From Riptortus pedestris (Eukaryota; Arthropoda; Insecta; Hemiptera; Alydidae): a stretch of 64,000 bases of DNA. Positions within the stretch are counted from its first letter, which is position 1. Each line of letters starts with the position of its first letter. Under the pieces are notes generated by a model. That model made no database searches, was not told where the DNA came from, and saw only the letters and a program-made list of their open reading frames with translations. Both the position numbers and the translations under genes were made by a program. The stretch spans positions 33,510,001 to 33,574,000 of the forward strand of contig CM032230.1 in the NCBI GenBank assembly GCA_019009955.1, in the 5' to 3' direction. Below are positions 47,398 through 60,600 of this stretch, in pieces.

Positions 47398-48634
47398 GGT
47401 GCTCATAATAATGCAATTCAGTTTGCAGTGTTTATTTTCTAGGCATTACTTTCATAGTTTGAATTAATATAAAATGGTAGGGAAAGTGTATTAATGACTC
47501 CTTTAGCCATATAAATAATTTCGTTCATCTGACTACTTAAACTAACCTGTATAACTATTGACAATTAAAAATGATGTTATTGACATTATACAGTATTGAA
47601 TTGTTCGGCGAATAAAATTCTCACAATAACGACGGTCGACAACCGAATGAAAGGACCAAAGAAGAATTGTATTGAGAAGTACAATAGTTATTGTTATTTA
47701 GTCTAAGACCACTTCAAGTCTATGAGGCAATTATTCCAGTTATAAAGTCCTTTACAATCTATTGTTACTCCATCAGAATTTCAGTAAGAACACTCTGAAT
47801 CAGAGTCCTAACGGGCAAAAAAACTTTTAACAAGCCTGCAACTTCTATCGTTCGTTTTTTCCCCGAACTTTTACGGGTCACTTATTTTTCTAAGGCTTAA
47901 ACTTGCGCAAACTACAGTGGAAGTTTTGCTTCAGTAATCGCAGTAAGGCCCGGACAAAGCTTTAAAAGTGCACTTCTCACTAGTTTTAAACCTCAATTCT
48001 CTCCACTTTTTTAAAACTGGGAAACTTGTTGTAGGGTCTCTATTAGAAGGATTTGGTTTTGACAGAAGCTTTTATTTTTTCCTCTCTCTCTTCTTTAAAT
48101 ACTATAGTTTAATATATTTTCCATATAATTATTATAGCAGCCTTTGTACATCATCTTTGAGAAGAAACTTTCATTAATCTCTTTTACACACTCTGACAAG
48201 CTTTTCTTATTTGACATTAAGTATAAGACTTAAACAGTGTACAAAAGACGTAACTTCATTTTCGATTTCTAACTAATATAAAACATGAAAATACATATAC
48301 GTCACTCTCTGAGAAATGTAGCAGTATATGTCTTCGTTTTGCTAATCTTTTTTCAACCGACATAATAACGAAAAAAGGAAGATTTCAGCTGTAATGTAAA
48401 TTATCCACTGTCAGCTCTCACATTTATAAGTATTTACAACGAAAGTCCAATAGGATGAATATCATTATCAATAATTCAATTGATTTGGAAAAAGAACATT
48501 AAAGTTCTTTGTATTACAGTTGGCTGTTGTGTTTATGATTTATTTAATCCACCTCAGTCGTTGATGCTTGTTGTGAAAGTAATCAGTAGTAATCAAATAA
48601 AAATAATAACACTCAGAAACTGTACATCCTTACC
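47398..48634. other. Nothing recognised
   Basis: Unique sequence. A 69-codon plus frame (47968-48177) is Phe/Leu-rich with no motif. Confidence 0.4.
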
Positions 48635-48810
48635 AAGTCTTTAGAAGGAACTCAGGTTGGTCTTTTACTACCTGGGCAATAGGAAAATATTTATTGATAA
48701 CTCATAAAATAATACCCTTAGCCCACCCTGGTTAGAAACGGGTGGTAACGTGTAAATAACCCGCCCCGATAGAACGTTGTAGGATAATGTAGACGTAAAT
48801 GAATAAAAAC
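48635..48810 (+). mobile_element. tRNA-derived SINE copy
   Basis: 'CTACCTGGGCAATAGG' at the end of the tRNA-like head, then 'ATTGATAACTCATAAAATAA', 'GGGTGGTAACGTGTAAATAA' and a decayed tail. Confidence 0.65.
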
Positions 48811-49486
48811 ACAACCAATAATTTACATGTAATCTCTAAAGAACGAATAGTTTATTACAGCAGCAATTAAGAGGTGGAAAGCAAAATGAGGGTCATAGTG
48901 TTCTATCCGTGGGCTTCTGTTCATTGAAAGAACAAACATAGCTAAAATACTGGCGGGTTGCCAAACCGCCCTCTCAAATATTCAGATACCAAGGCATTAA
49001 TGCTCTTGATAAAATCAGCGCTTAAAGAAAACGGTATCCGTGTTATCCAAGTTATACTAAACCAACATACGAGACATTATAACAAAACAAATTCATAATT
49101 TTAAATCTATATTTTAGTTGATTCTAGTAAATATGAACTAATTCACAATAGATAGCAACTGAAAGAATAAAAGTAATTTCAGAACGTTAAACATGTGGAA
49201 TTCCATCTGGTATTTGATAAGACAGCTGATTACATTCAAGTAGACGCGGAAGACTCCGCATACATTTTTCGTCTAAGCTCTGGTTCTTAAGTTGGTTTCC
49301 TTATAATTAATATCAACAGCTTCAAGTGTCTACCGAATTGAATGAAGTATTTACTATGCTAAGTGCACTTTAAAAGAGCAAGTTCCATCATCAGGATAGT
49401 AGGAGTTCTTTGTATTAAAGAATTTATATCCTCCTAACCTTGCCGAAGTTATATACAATCAGCAGATAGTAAATATAGTTTATTAA
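48811..49486. other. Nothing recognised
   Basis: AT-rich unique sequence. Confidence 0.4.
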
Positions 49487-49728
49487 AATTCGGAATATAT
49501 TCATTATTATATGTCGTATCGAAAATGTGTATATAATCAATCTTAATGAAAATCTAATGTTTAATAAATATTGTTACGAACGTTTCTTCACTATCTTGAT
49601 TATTAACCGAGCCAGTTACATTTTTTTAGTTTTCGGCCTTCAGTAAACCCCCAGTCCTAGTCATATTAACAATAAGCTGTTATATTATGAAGCACATTAT
49701 TTGAAGCCTAAATAAGTCCGTGACGGAC
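49487..49728 (+). mobile_element. HINE-like fragment with 3' end
   Basis: From 'AATTCGGAATATATTCATTA' through 'TATTAACCGAGCCAGTTACAT' to a shortened terminus 'AAGTCCGTGACGGAC' plus T-run, where the terminal hairpin itself has been lost. Confidence 0.6.
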
Positions 49729-50637
49729 TTTTTATTAAAGGATAAAGAAAATTTATCAGATAATTCTGTCAATAAGGACTTGTTCAATTTTTATAATTTT
49801 AAAGGAAAGCATTTTAAAGCAGTAACTTCAATACGGTAATTGTAGTATCAGGTTTTCAGTTAAATCTTTTAAAACATTATATGTAACAATTATAACACAG
49901 TTATACATATTATGCACTTTTAAAAATCAACAGACTTTTTAAAGCCTAATAGACAGTTTTTCAAAAAAGATTACTCTCATTTTTACAAGGAAGGTTCGTC
50001 TTTATTTCCCATCTGATAGTTCAGATTTGGTGATTGATTGTCTCAAAGTAACTTTTAAAAAACTGAAAATACTCTTCTCCAACTTTTATCAATTATAAGC
50101 CGACTACATTATTCTCTGAATTAAAATAATTATTGGACAGCCCTTTTTATTCTAACGATTTAAATATTACAGAAAAAAAAAAACATAACACATTTAATTT
50201 GCCATTAATAGTTCAAGAAATTAGTCCTTGCTGGTAGTAACTTCAAGAATCAAACTTGTATCCTGAAAGGGTCATATAGTCTATTACAACCACTTAGTTA
50301 GACCGAGTTTCGCGACGAGAAACTTCGCAAGTCTAAGAAAGAAACTTGCCTGCTTTAATATTTCACTGCACTTGACTTAAGTACCTATTTCTTCTGTGCT
50401 CATTCAATTAGAAAACTGTGTCCGACGTGGAAAAACACTTAGGACTAAGTACGGCCACCAATTAATCATTCAAAGTGCTCAATTAGACATAAGCCGCAAA
50501 CCCCTTATTTCTCATTTAAAAAACACATTCATATTTTGGATCGTTAATATTTCAATTTAAGGTATAATTTATTCTGCTCATATAACTCTGTATGAAAAAT
50601 TTAAGATACGAAGATGACTTCTAAACTAAGTAGAAAC
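49729..50637. other. Nothing recognised
   Basis: AT-rich unique sequence. Confidence 0.4.
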
Positions 50638-51470
50638 GTCCGTCACGCAGGGGCTTCTTAAACTAAGCAGATTTCCCACTTGAAGTTTTACAACAAATCT
50701 CCATATACACAAATCTCCATACTGGTAATACTCAACACCACCGTGAATATTAAGTGAATGAATACAAATAATAATGAGAAATGATTCAGTCAATTTACGT
50801 TTCCATAGCAGCGTCTGAGAGCTTGGCTGAACAACCAGGTCAGCCAAGCTCTCAGAGCAGAATTGGCAGATAGAAATATTCCTGATCGGAAAGAAAAACT
50901 AATGAAATATATCTGAATATAATTGATTAATTTTATTGAAAACTATTTATTACATCTTGTACTGTAAATTATAATGAGTCGGAATATTCGCCATCTCTCT
51001 AATTTTAGTAATCCTAGAACAGAGGTCGGGGGGGGGGGGGGTTCATCAGAACATATTTGCATGTATCATCTAGAAAATATTTGTTTTATCTAAAAATGCC
51101 GATATCTCGGTTAATATTCAAGAATGAAAATACATATAAATAACAACATTTATAGAACATCTAAATTGCAATAATAATGGTTCTAAAAAATTTTTCGATG
51201 TGACTGTAATAATGGCGATATTTTGAATTAACGAAAATCCTCACCTCTAAATCTCCCTCCCACTGGTCCGATTTCAGTCGTTTACGAACTTGATCTTTAC
51301 TTATACATAAAACGTTTAAATATCGAGTTTGGCATATATATTTTTTTTATTTTGAACGTACCTCATTTTCGTCATCTCCTAAGTAGGATCGATGGACAAT
51401 TGTGGCAATTTTTCAAAACTCGCGTCATGAGTACGACCCCAATAGCTGATTTCCCTTGGGGAAATTTTCT
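50638..51470 (-). mobile_element. HINE-like element, TA array contracted
   Basis: Hairpin end at 50638 (preceded by C, not an A-run), body in order, G-run at 51027-51042, and only 'GGCATATATATTTTTTTTA' where others carry long (TA)n. A degenerate palindrome end lies at 51447-51470. Confidence 0.8.
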
Positions 51471-51588
51471 AAAACCCAGCGTTAATGAGAATTTCCCAAA
51501 TTGTGATATTAACTTAAGGTATTTTCATCTCACTTCCAGCTTCAGCAACCAATCATCCAATTTCGGTTTAAGTAAAGGAAAATAAAAA

Positions 51589-52450
<862 letters not shown>

Positions 52451-52575
52451 GGAACAATAAATTATTGCATTATGTCATGGGCAATTCTGCTGAGAAGACG
52501 TGGCGGAGATGGGAGATTCCGTATAATTGGAATTTATTGAAATTACCTAAAGTAATTAAGCAAGTTTCAATAAAG

Positions 52576-53067
52576 GAAACAGTCACTGATATCAAAATCG
52601 TTAACTTTCAAATCCACCAGTCCACCAATACTCTTTATCACCTCAGTTATATTTTCATCCTTACAGAAATTAACACCATGAATCTCTAAATTATTAGCTA
52701 GCATGCATTGCTCCAGCTCATTATTTCTGACCTCTAATTCAGAATTTCTTTTCATTAACCTAATATTTTCATTAGCCTTAATGGAGTCTCTTAGTAAGGA
52801 GATAGCTGATAATACCTGATTGAGATCGCCAGTTGATAGAGCTTGATCCAACTTCTTATCAAGATCTTTGCTCTGACAACATTCAACGCAGGTCCAAACC
52901 TTCTTCTCATCCTTCATCTTGAGATAATCCGCTTTGGACACTCCAACACAGCCAATGTGAAATTGCTTATCACACCTAGCACACTGAACTCTAAAGGAAT
53001 TATGGGCGAAGCCCTTCAAACAGCAAGTACACTCTGGCATGATGTTCACTCTCCGAGCTCTCGACAC
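52576..53067 (-). pseudogene. LINE ORF1 fragment: PHD finger and coiled coil
   Basis: Minus-strand frame from 53067, likely true start the Met at 53040 (MPECTCC). A C4HC3 PHD-type zinc finger is complete: C13, C16, C29, C32, H37, C40, C60, C63 (numbered from 53067). Then a Glu/Leu/Asn-rich probable coiled coil (residues about 95-130) and 'NNLEIHGVNFCKDENITEVI', the NNLEIHGVP...EN motif of ORF1 proteins of several LINE groups (CR1-like and relatives). ORF1 proteins bind element RNA. The LINE reading stops at FDISD, where the 250-bp repeat begins, so it is truncated; no reverse transcriptase follows. Confidence 0.75.
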
Positions 53068-53072
53068 AGACT

Positions 53073-53079
<7 letters not shown>

Positions 53080-53120
<41 letters not shown>

Positions 53121-53130
53121 GGGAGAGAGA
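53080..53130. repeat. (GA)n microsatellite
   Basis: A GA array directly before copy 2 of the 250-bp repeat. Copy 1 is also preceded by GA. Confidence 0.95.
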
Positions 53131-53132
53131 TA

Positions 53133-53382
53133 CAGTTTTGAACAGACCTCATTTTAGTCATTTCATGGGTAGGATCGATGAACATTTGAAGAACAATTTC
53201 GAAAATCGCGTCATGAGTTCAACCTCAATAGCTGATTTCCCTGAAGGGAAATCTGCTAAAAGAATAAATTATTGCATTATGTCATGGACAATTCTGCTGA
53301 GAAGACGTGGCGGAGATGGGAGATTCCATATAATAGGAATTTATTGAAATTGCCTAAAGTAATTAAGCAAGTTTCAATAAAG
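53133..53382. repeat. 250-bp direct repeat, copy 2 (HINE-like end plus flank)
   Basis: The palindrome-end part (53133-53257) belongs to the HINE-like family. The rest duplicates 52451-52575. See copy 1. Confidence 0.9.
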
Positions 53383-54029
53383 CATTTAGTTAAAGCAGAC
53401 ATCTTCAAATATAGAGTAATTACAATCTAAAGGTAACAGAAGGTATTTGTTAAATTTCCGGAGCGGTAAGTTTGAGAAGGAGGGAGTGGGGGGGCGAGGA
53501 GTAATTGATGAGTCTGAAGAAGAAGAAGAATCATTAGTAAAGTGGGAAGCTATTAGGTTGGCAACCTTGGGGGAACCCGAATTTAACCTCCGTTTATAAA
53601 TATTTACCGAGAAGGCATTACCTGAGCAGGTTAGAAACACTCAGGCCCGGGTATTAAGGGAATTTAAGTACTTTCTAATTGAGCCTGTGAGCGCTATATT
53701 GAGCTTGTTGTTTGAATCAAGACAAGATATCATTCAGTGTGTGTGTGTGTGTGTGTGCGTGCGCATGTATGTGTGTGTGTGTGTGTGTGTGTTTAAAAGT
53801 AAAGAAAAAAAGGTTCTTAATCCCAATTTTTTCAATTAGAATAATCTTATGTAAAAGAGATCCTGGATTTCACATGATCCAGGGTCTCATTTACATTTTA
53901 ATCTGGATATGTGTTATCTATAGAGAAGCTTACTCCGGATCGAAAATAGTTGGATAAATTTTAGATTAGTTACATTATTTTAATTTTTTCATTTTGAAAA
54001 ATCGAAAATTCGATTAGGCATCAAAGCTT

Positions 54030-54031
<2 letters not shown>
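53383..54031. other. Unassigned, with (GT)n at 53735-53792
   Basis: A minus-strand frame of 84 codons (53640-53386) with a Ser-rich and Pro-rich middle is not recognised. The GT array is followed by unique AT-rich sequence. Confidence 0.35.

Positions 54032-54086
<55 letters not shown>
54032..54086. repeat. (TA)n array flanking the Helitron array
   Basis: A pure TA array. The first Helitron unit starts at its end with A|TC. Confidence 0.95.
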
Positions 54087-54089
<3 letters not shown>

Positions 54090-55429
54090 ATATATATATA
54101 AAATTGTAACCTCTGTCTGTACATTGATTTTTTTCGCGAAATTTCACGATAACTTTTCGTTTCACATGTCATAGACACCATAACTACATTTTGTTTCTTT
54201 CGTGTCTGTTTGTTTGTTTGTTTGTTTGTTTGTTTGTTTGTTTATTTGTTTGTTTGTTTGTTACCTTTTCACGCATAAACGGCTGAACCGAATTTTATGA
54301 AACTTGGTATGTATATTACTACTAGCCCAACTTAGACTTTAGGCTATATTAATATTCTCTAAGACGAACAGGAGTGGGGGTTATAAGGGAGACCTGAAAT
54401 TAAAAATAGCGATATTTCGTTTCCTATTGATTTTTCAGCAAATATGCACATAACAAAAGTTATTTATTTTGTAATTTAGAGTAACTTTTGTTATATGTAC
54501 TTTTGCCGTATACGGAAGTATAAATGAGTTATACGCTAAAAACTATAGCGGGAGTCCACAATTTTATTTGGCACAAAAGACTCAACCGAACTAAACCAAA
54601 CTCGCTATGTGAATTAATACTAACAATGTCCTTATAATAAGCCATACTAACATTTCTAGGGACGGGCAGGAGTGGGGGTTATAAGGGAGACCTGAAATTA
54701 AAAATAGCGATATTTCGTTTCCTATTGATTTTTCAGCAAATATGCACATAACAAAAGTTATTTATTTTGTAATTTAGAGTAACTTTTGTTATATGCACTT
54801 CTGCCGTACACGGAAGTATAAATGAGTTATACGCTAAAAACTATAGCGGGAGTCCACAATTTTATTTGGCACAAAAGACTCAACCGAACTAAACCAAACT
54901 CGCTATGTGAATTAATACTAACGATTCCCTTATAATAAGTCATTCTAACATTTCAAGGGACGGCAAGGAGTGGGGGTTATAAGGGAGGTCTGAAATTAAA
55001 AATAGTGATATTTTGTTTCCTATTGGGGTTTTGGCAAATATGTACATAACAAAAGTTGTTTATTTTGTTATTTAGAGAAACTTTTGTTATTTACAATATC
55101 GTCGTATACCGAAGTATAAATGCGTTATACGCTAAAGATTATAGCGGGAGTCAACAATTTTATTTGGCACAAAAGACTGTGTATTAGCACTAACGCCATC
55201 CTTATAATAAGCCATACTAACATTTCTAGGAACGGGCAGGAGTGGGGGTTATAAAGGAGGCCTGAATTTACAAATTTTATTATTAACAAATCCACAGAAA
55301 TGACGGGCATTAGCCCTAAACGCTGGGACGGGTAGTCAAAATATTGTGCAAAGTAAAGCCTTGCCAAAAAAATACCATCACCATCCAGCCTCAAATGAAT
55401 TCCCGGGCGAAGCCGGGTATCTGAGCTAG
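54087..55429 (+). mobile_element. Non-autonomous Helitron, first unit of tandem array (1.34 kb)
   Basis: 5' end TCTATATATATATAAAATTG after A. 3' end hairpin CCCGGGCGAAGCCGGG (55402-55417), TATCTGAG and CTAG (55426-55429), followed by T. A (TTTG)n run lies at about 54205-54262. Four imperfect direct repeats of about 298 bp occupy the centre, with 'GGAGTGGGGGTTATAA' at 54371, 54669, 54967 and 55239 (the last spacing is shortened). Non-coding. The next Helitron starts at the very next base. Confidence 0.9.
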
Positions 55430-56229
55430 TATATATATAAAATTGTAACCTCTGTCTGTACATTGATTTTTTTCTCGAAATTTCACGATAACTTTTCGTT
55501 TCACATGTCATAGACACCATAACTGCATTTTGTTTCTTTGGTGTCTGTTTGTTTGTTTGTTTGTTTATTTGTTTGTTTGTTTATTTGTTTGTTTGTTTGT
55601 TTGTTACCTTTTCACGAATAAACGGCTGAACCGAATTGTATGAAACTTGGTATGTATATTACTACTAACCCAACTTAGACTTTAGGCTATATTAATATCC
55701 TCTGAGACGAACAGGAGTGGGAGTTATAAGGGAAGCCTGAAATTAAAAATAGCGATATTTCGTTTCCTATTGGTTTTTCGGCAAATATGAGCATAACAAA
55801 AGTTGTTTATTTTGTTATTTAGAGTAACTTTTGTTATATACACTTTTTTCGTATACCGAATTATAAACGAGATATACGCTAAAACCTATAGCGGAAGTGA
55901 ACAATTTTATTTGGCGCAAAAAACTCAACCGAACTAAATGAAACTCCGTATGTAGGTTGGTATTAACTCATCCTTGATGATAATGTATAGGAACATTTTT
56001 AGGAACGAACAGGAGTAGGGGTTGAAATGAAGGCATGAAATGGAAAATCGCGATATTTTATTTTTCAATGTTTTTTCTGCAAACATGCACATAATAAAAG
56101 TTGTTTATTTTGTTATTTAGAGTAACTTTTGTTATATACACTTTTGTCGTATAAGGAAGTATAAATGACATATACGCTAAACATTTTAGTGAGGGCACTC
56201 AACTGAACATGACTCAGTATCATCTGACT

Positions 56230-57194
56230 TTTGCACCAACTGCTACTAAATTATAAACTATATTAACGATAATGCTCATAACAAAAACTGTTCCATTGTC
56301 ATTTAGAGTAACTTAATATATATCTTGGTCGTATAAAAATATGTATGTTGTAGTCTGCAATTCAGTCTAATGTTTGAATATGTTATAACAATCGAAGTTT
56401 TAATTTAATATTACCACACCATGATAAATAAATTCAATAAACAAGAACATTTCAATTGTATGATGCATTTTTAAAACAATTAACTGATTTCATGAGGAAC
56501 AAAGTATATTACGCCCCCCCCCCTCTGTCTTTCACTGGAACATTAATTAATCGGAAGTAAGTAGTTTCTTCCTTTGATGTGTTTAAAAAATCAATTAATT
56601 CGCCAAAAACGAAAGTATTTAAACATACATAATTAGAATTGTAAATATAAAGTAATGTAAGCGGAATTGACAGTTAGAATTAGTCATGTTCTGTTGGTTA
56701 ACCTGGAGCATCGGGGAGGGGTGGGGAGACCTTCCTGCAATCTAGAACCTCTCTCACTCCCTCTTTCTTTTCTCAGCTCTCAATCGTGCAACATATTGGC
56801 TACTTAGGCTGTATTTCATCAGTTGCATTGCAGTACTAATCCTTCAATTTTTGGATTATATTTACACATATGCTTAAAACATTAGCATTTTAGTACTTGG
56901 AGGAATTAGAGTGAAAACATTTTTTTTTTTATTGAGGTTAAAGTATAGACCTCCCAGCGTCAAAGGTTTGCGCCATATTTTTTTGGGAATACTGGAATGA
57001 TAAATTTTTTTCATAATACTGTCAACGTTTATTTAGTAATTTAATGTGAAAGGAGTTAATTTTGGAAATTAAACTAATACGTTGTAGTTATTTTTTATAC
57101 TGGGCGTCATAAATTCTTGGGTTTTTATTTTCATAATCTTCGTCTTAATTTTTATTTTTGATTCCGCTTATTTAATAATATAAGCAGAAAGTAG
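56230..57194 (+). other. Helitron leader, no feature recognised
   Basis: AT-rich sequence between the internal modules and the minisatellite, with a C-run near 56515-56523. Presumably contains the promoter of the RepHel gene, but I see no clear core element. Confidence 0.4.
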
Positions 57195-57627
57195 GTATAT
57201 TAGTAATAAGAAAATCAGTAGTAATTATATTAGTTTTAAGTATATTAGTAGTAAATAAATAAGTAGTAAGTATATTAGTAGTAAGTAAATCAGTAGCAAG
57301 TATATTAGAAGTAAGTAAATCATCAGTTAGTATATTATTAGTGAGTAGATCAGTAGTAAGTATATTAGTAGTAAGTAAATCAGTAGCAAGTATATTAGTA
57401 GTAAGTAAATCATCAGTTAGTATATTATTAGTGAGTAGATCAGTAGTAAGTATATTAGTAGTAAGTAAATCAGTAGCAAGTATATTAGTAGTAAGTAAAT
57501 CATCAATTAGTATATTATTAGTGAGTAAATCAGTAGCAAGTATATTAGTAGTAAGTAAATCATCAGTTAGTATATTATTAGTGAGTAAATCAGTAGTAAG
57601 TATATTAGTAGTAAGCAAATCAGCAAT
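57195..57627. repeat. 30-bp minisatellite upstream of RepHel
   Basis: About 14 units of 30 bp built on TATTAGTAGTAAGTAAATCA with variants (AGTAGCAAG, CATCAGTTAG, AGTGAGTAGATC) arranged in a higher-order pattern. Because 30 is divisible by three, both strands stay open, giving Leu/Thr/Asn and Ser/Val repeat frames that I do not regard as genes. It ends about 50 bp before the RepHel start codon. Confidence 0.95.
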
Positions 57628-57679
57628 CACATTTAATTTGTTATTTCTTGGTAAACGAATTCATATTAAATAAAAAAAA

Positions 57680-60600
57680 ATGCCCAGACCTAAGCGTAGT
57701 AATTTAAGTAAACAATCTACGCGAGCCAAAAGAATGAAAATATCGAGGCAGAATGAAACTGATAGTTCAAAGGAAGAGCGCCTTTCTGCACAGAGGGACA
57801 GGCAGTCCTGTTCTAGATCAGATGAAACTGCTTCCCAGAGAGAAGAACGCCTTAATTCCCAGAGAGCGAGGCAGTCTGGCTATAGGGCGATAGAATCCTT
57901 AGCAAAGCATGACGCTCGCCTCAGCTCTCAGAGAGTTAGGCAAGCCTGCTTAAGAGTCGATGAATCTCTAGAGGAACGAGAAGCTCGCCTCAGCTCTCAG
58001 AGAGTTAGGCAAGCCTGCTTAAGAGCCGAAGAATCTCTAGAGGAACGAGAAGCTCGCCTCAGCTCTCAGAGAGTTAGGCAAGCCTGCTTAATTGCAGATG
58101 AGTCTGAAGAAGAGCATGCAGCTCGCATCAGCTCTCAGAGGGTTAGGCAAGCCTGCTTAAGGTCTTTAGAAACTGAATCAGAACATGAGGAGCGGGTCAG
58201 AGCACAAAAACATCGACAAGCTTCCTTGCGTGCTGCCGAATCTGATGAACAGCGGGAAGCACGTTTGGAAGCAGATTGCTCTAGACATGCTGAGATCCGT
58301 TCTCTAGAAGACGCTCAAGGCCGAGAAAACCGGCATGAAGCCCGAAGGATAAAATATTTTCATAATTCTGAAATACATACAAAAAATTTAGAAAAGGAAA
58401 GACAAAGAATAAATAACATTAGAGACTCAGAAAACAGCAATGAGCGTTTGGATCGCCTAGAATCAGACAGAGAGAGGCACATTGTAATCAGGGAAACGGA
58501 GGATGAAAATGCGCGTAGATCGCGGCTTCTTGCTGATAGGATTAGACATGCAACAGCAAGTCGCCAGTGGGAACATAAAATTAATTCTGGATTTTCTTAC
58601 GAACCTTCGATTGACTATATTAGCCAGTCAAACATTGGTTCTATGAACAAAATATGTTCCCACTGTAACGCTTTAAAATGGAAGAATGAACCAAAAGGGC
58701 TTTGCTGCTCTTTTGGGAAAGTAAAACTTTCTCCCATTTTAGCTCCTCCAGAACCACTTAATTCACTAATTATTGGCCAACACCCAGATTCAAAACATTT
58801 TCTGAACCATGCGAGACAATACAATAACTTATTTCAGATGACGTCTTTTGGTGCTTCAGAAATTTTTGAATCTAATTATATGCCAACTTTCAAAATACAA
58901 GGTCAAGTGTACCATTTAATAGGCTCATTACTGCCAGAAACTAATCATGAACCACAATTTTTACAAATTTATTTTATTTCAGATTATAAAGCTCAAGTAG
59001 ATAAAAGATTGGAGTACGCAAATAATTTGAAAAGCTCTTTGGTGGATTCATTGCAGAGCATGTTGCATGAATGCAATCCTTATATTCACAGTTTCAAATC
59101 TGCTCTGCAATCAATTTCACCAGACAGAATGGACGATTACAAAATAGTAATAAATGCAGACAGACGTCCTTCGACAGAACATAGAGGGCGCTACAATGCG
59201 CCTCATGTTGACGAAGTGGCTGTCTTAATGATCGACGAAGCATGTGGTAAAAGGGATATAGTTCTGAGGACTCACCAAGGAGAGCTTAAAAGAATAGCCG
59301 AGACCCACAGGTCTTATGATGCTTTACAGTATCCTCTGATGTTCTGTAGAGGTGAAGATGGTTACAATTTATTGGTTTACCAAAATAACCCATCCACTGA
59401 TGAGGAGAACTCAGAAAAGAAAGTCTCGGCTCTTCAATTTTACTGTTACAGACTAATGATTAGGCCAGGCCAATTTAATATCATTCATTATTTCAAAAAT
59501 CTTACTAATCAATTTTTAGTTGACATGTATGCGAAAGTAGAAACGGAAAGACTCCAGTTCATAAGAAATAATCAGACAAAATTACGTGTGGAACAATACG
59601 TACATTTAAAAGATGCTTTGCAGCAAGGAGATGAAAACCCAGAGAATCTAGGTCGGTTGGTGATTCTACCGTCCAGCTTCACTGGGTCTCCTCGCTACAT
59701 GCACGAACGTACTCAGGATGCCTTTTGCTATGTCAGAAAATATTCTCGGCCTGACCTATTCATTACAATTACAACAAACCCTAAATGGGACGAAATTAAA
59801 AATGAGCTATTTCCTGGACAAATTCCACAAGATCGGCATGATTTAATTTCAAGAGTTTTTCATCTTAAATTAAAACTGTTGATCGATTTATTGACCCAGG
59901 AACAAATATTTGGGAAGACTCGCTGCTACATGTATTCAGTCGAATGGCAGAAAAGAGGCCTACCTCATGCGCACATCCTACTCTGGCTTGAGGATAAAAT
60001 AAGGCCTAATCAAATTGATCAATGCCTACGAGCGGAATTTCCTAACCCTGAAGAAGACCCTGAACTTCATGAGATTGTCAAGTCTCACATGATTCATGGG
60101 CCATGTGGTCTTCTAAACATGCAATCTCCTTGCATGAAGGAAGGAAAGTGCACTAAGAGGTATCCAAGGTCATTCATTCAGGAAACCCTCACAGGAGAAG
60201 ATGGCTACCCTACTTACAGGCGACGGGGCCCAGATTCTGGAGGCTTTACAACCCAGCTTCAGATGAATAAGCAAACGGTTGTCGTCGATAATAGATGGGT
60301 AGTTCCATATTCCCCTGTGTTGTTGAGGACATTCAAGACACATATCAATGTTGAATTCTGTAGCAGCGTGAAAAGTATAAAATACATATGCAAATATGTG
60401 AATAAAGGAAGTGACCAGGCCTGCTTTGCTGTGCAAAATGAATGCGATGAAGTACTGAAATATCAATCAGGAAGATACATCAGTACTTCTGAGGCCATTT
60501 GGAGACTCTTATCGTTTCCTATCCATGAAAGATACCCCCCTGTAATTCATCTTGACGTGCATCTTGAGAACGGACAAAGAGTGTATTTTAAACCAGAAAA

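Noticed and set aside
55125..55520. 131-codon minus-strand frame
   Set aside because: It spans the junction of two Helitron units and consists of their non-coding ends.
57172..57673. Long open frames on both strands (152 and 110 codons) with Leu/Thr/Asn and Ser/Val repeats
   Set aside because: They are the two strands of a 30-bp minisatellite whose unit is a multiple of three; there is no independent sign of coding.
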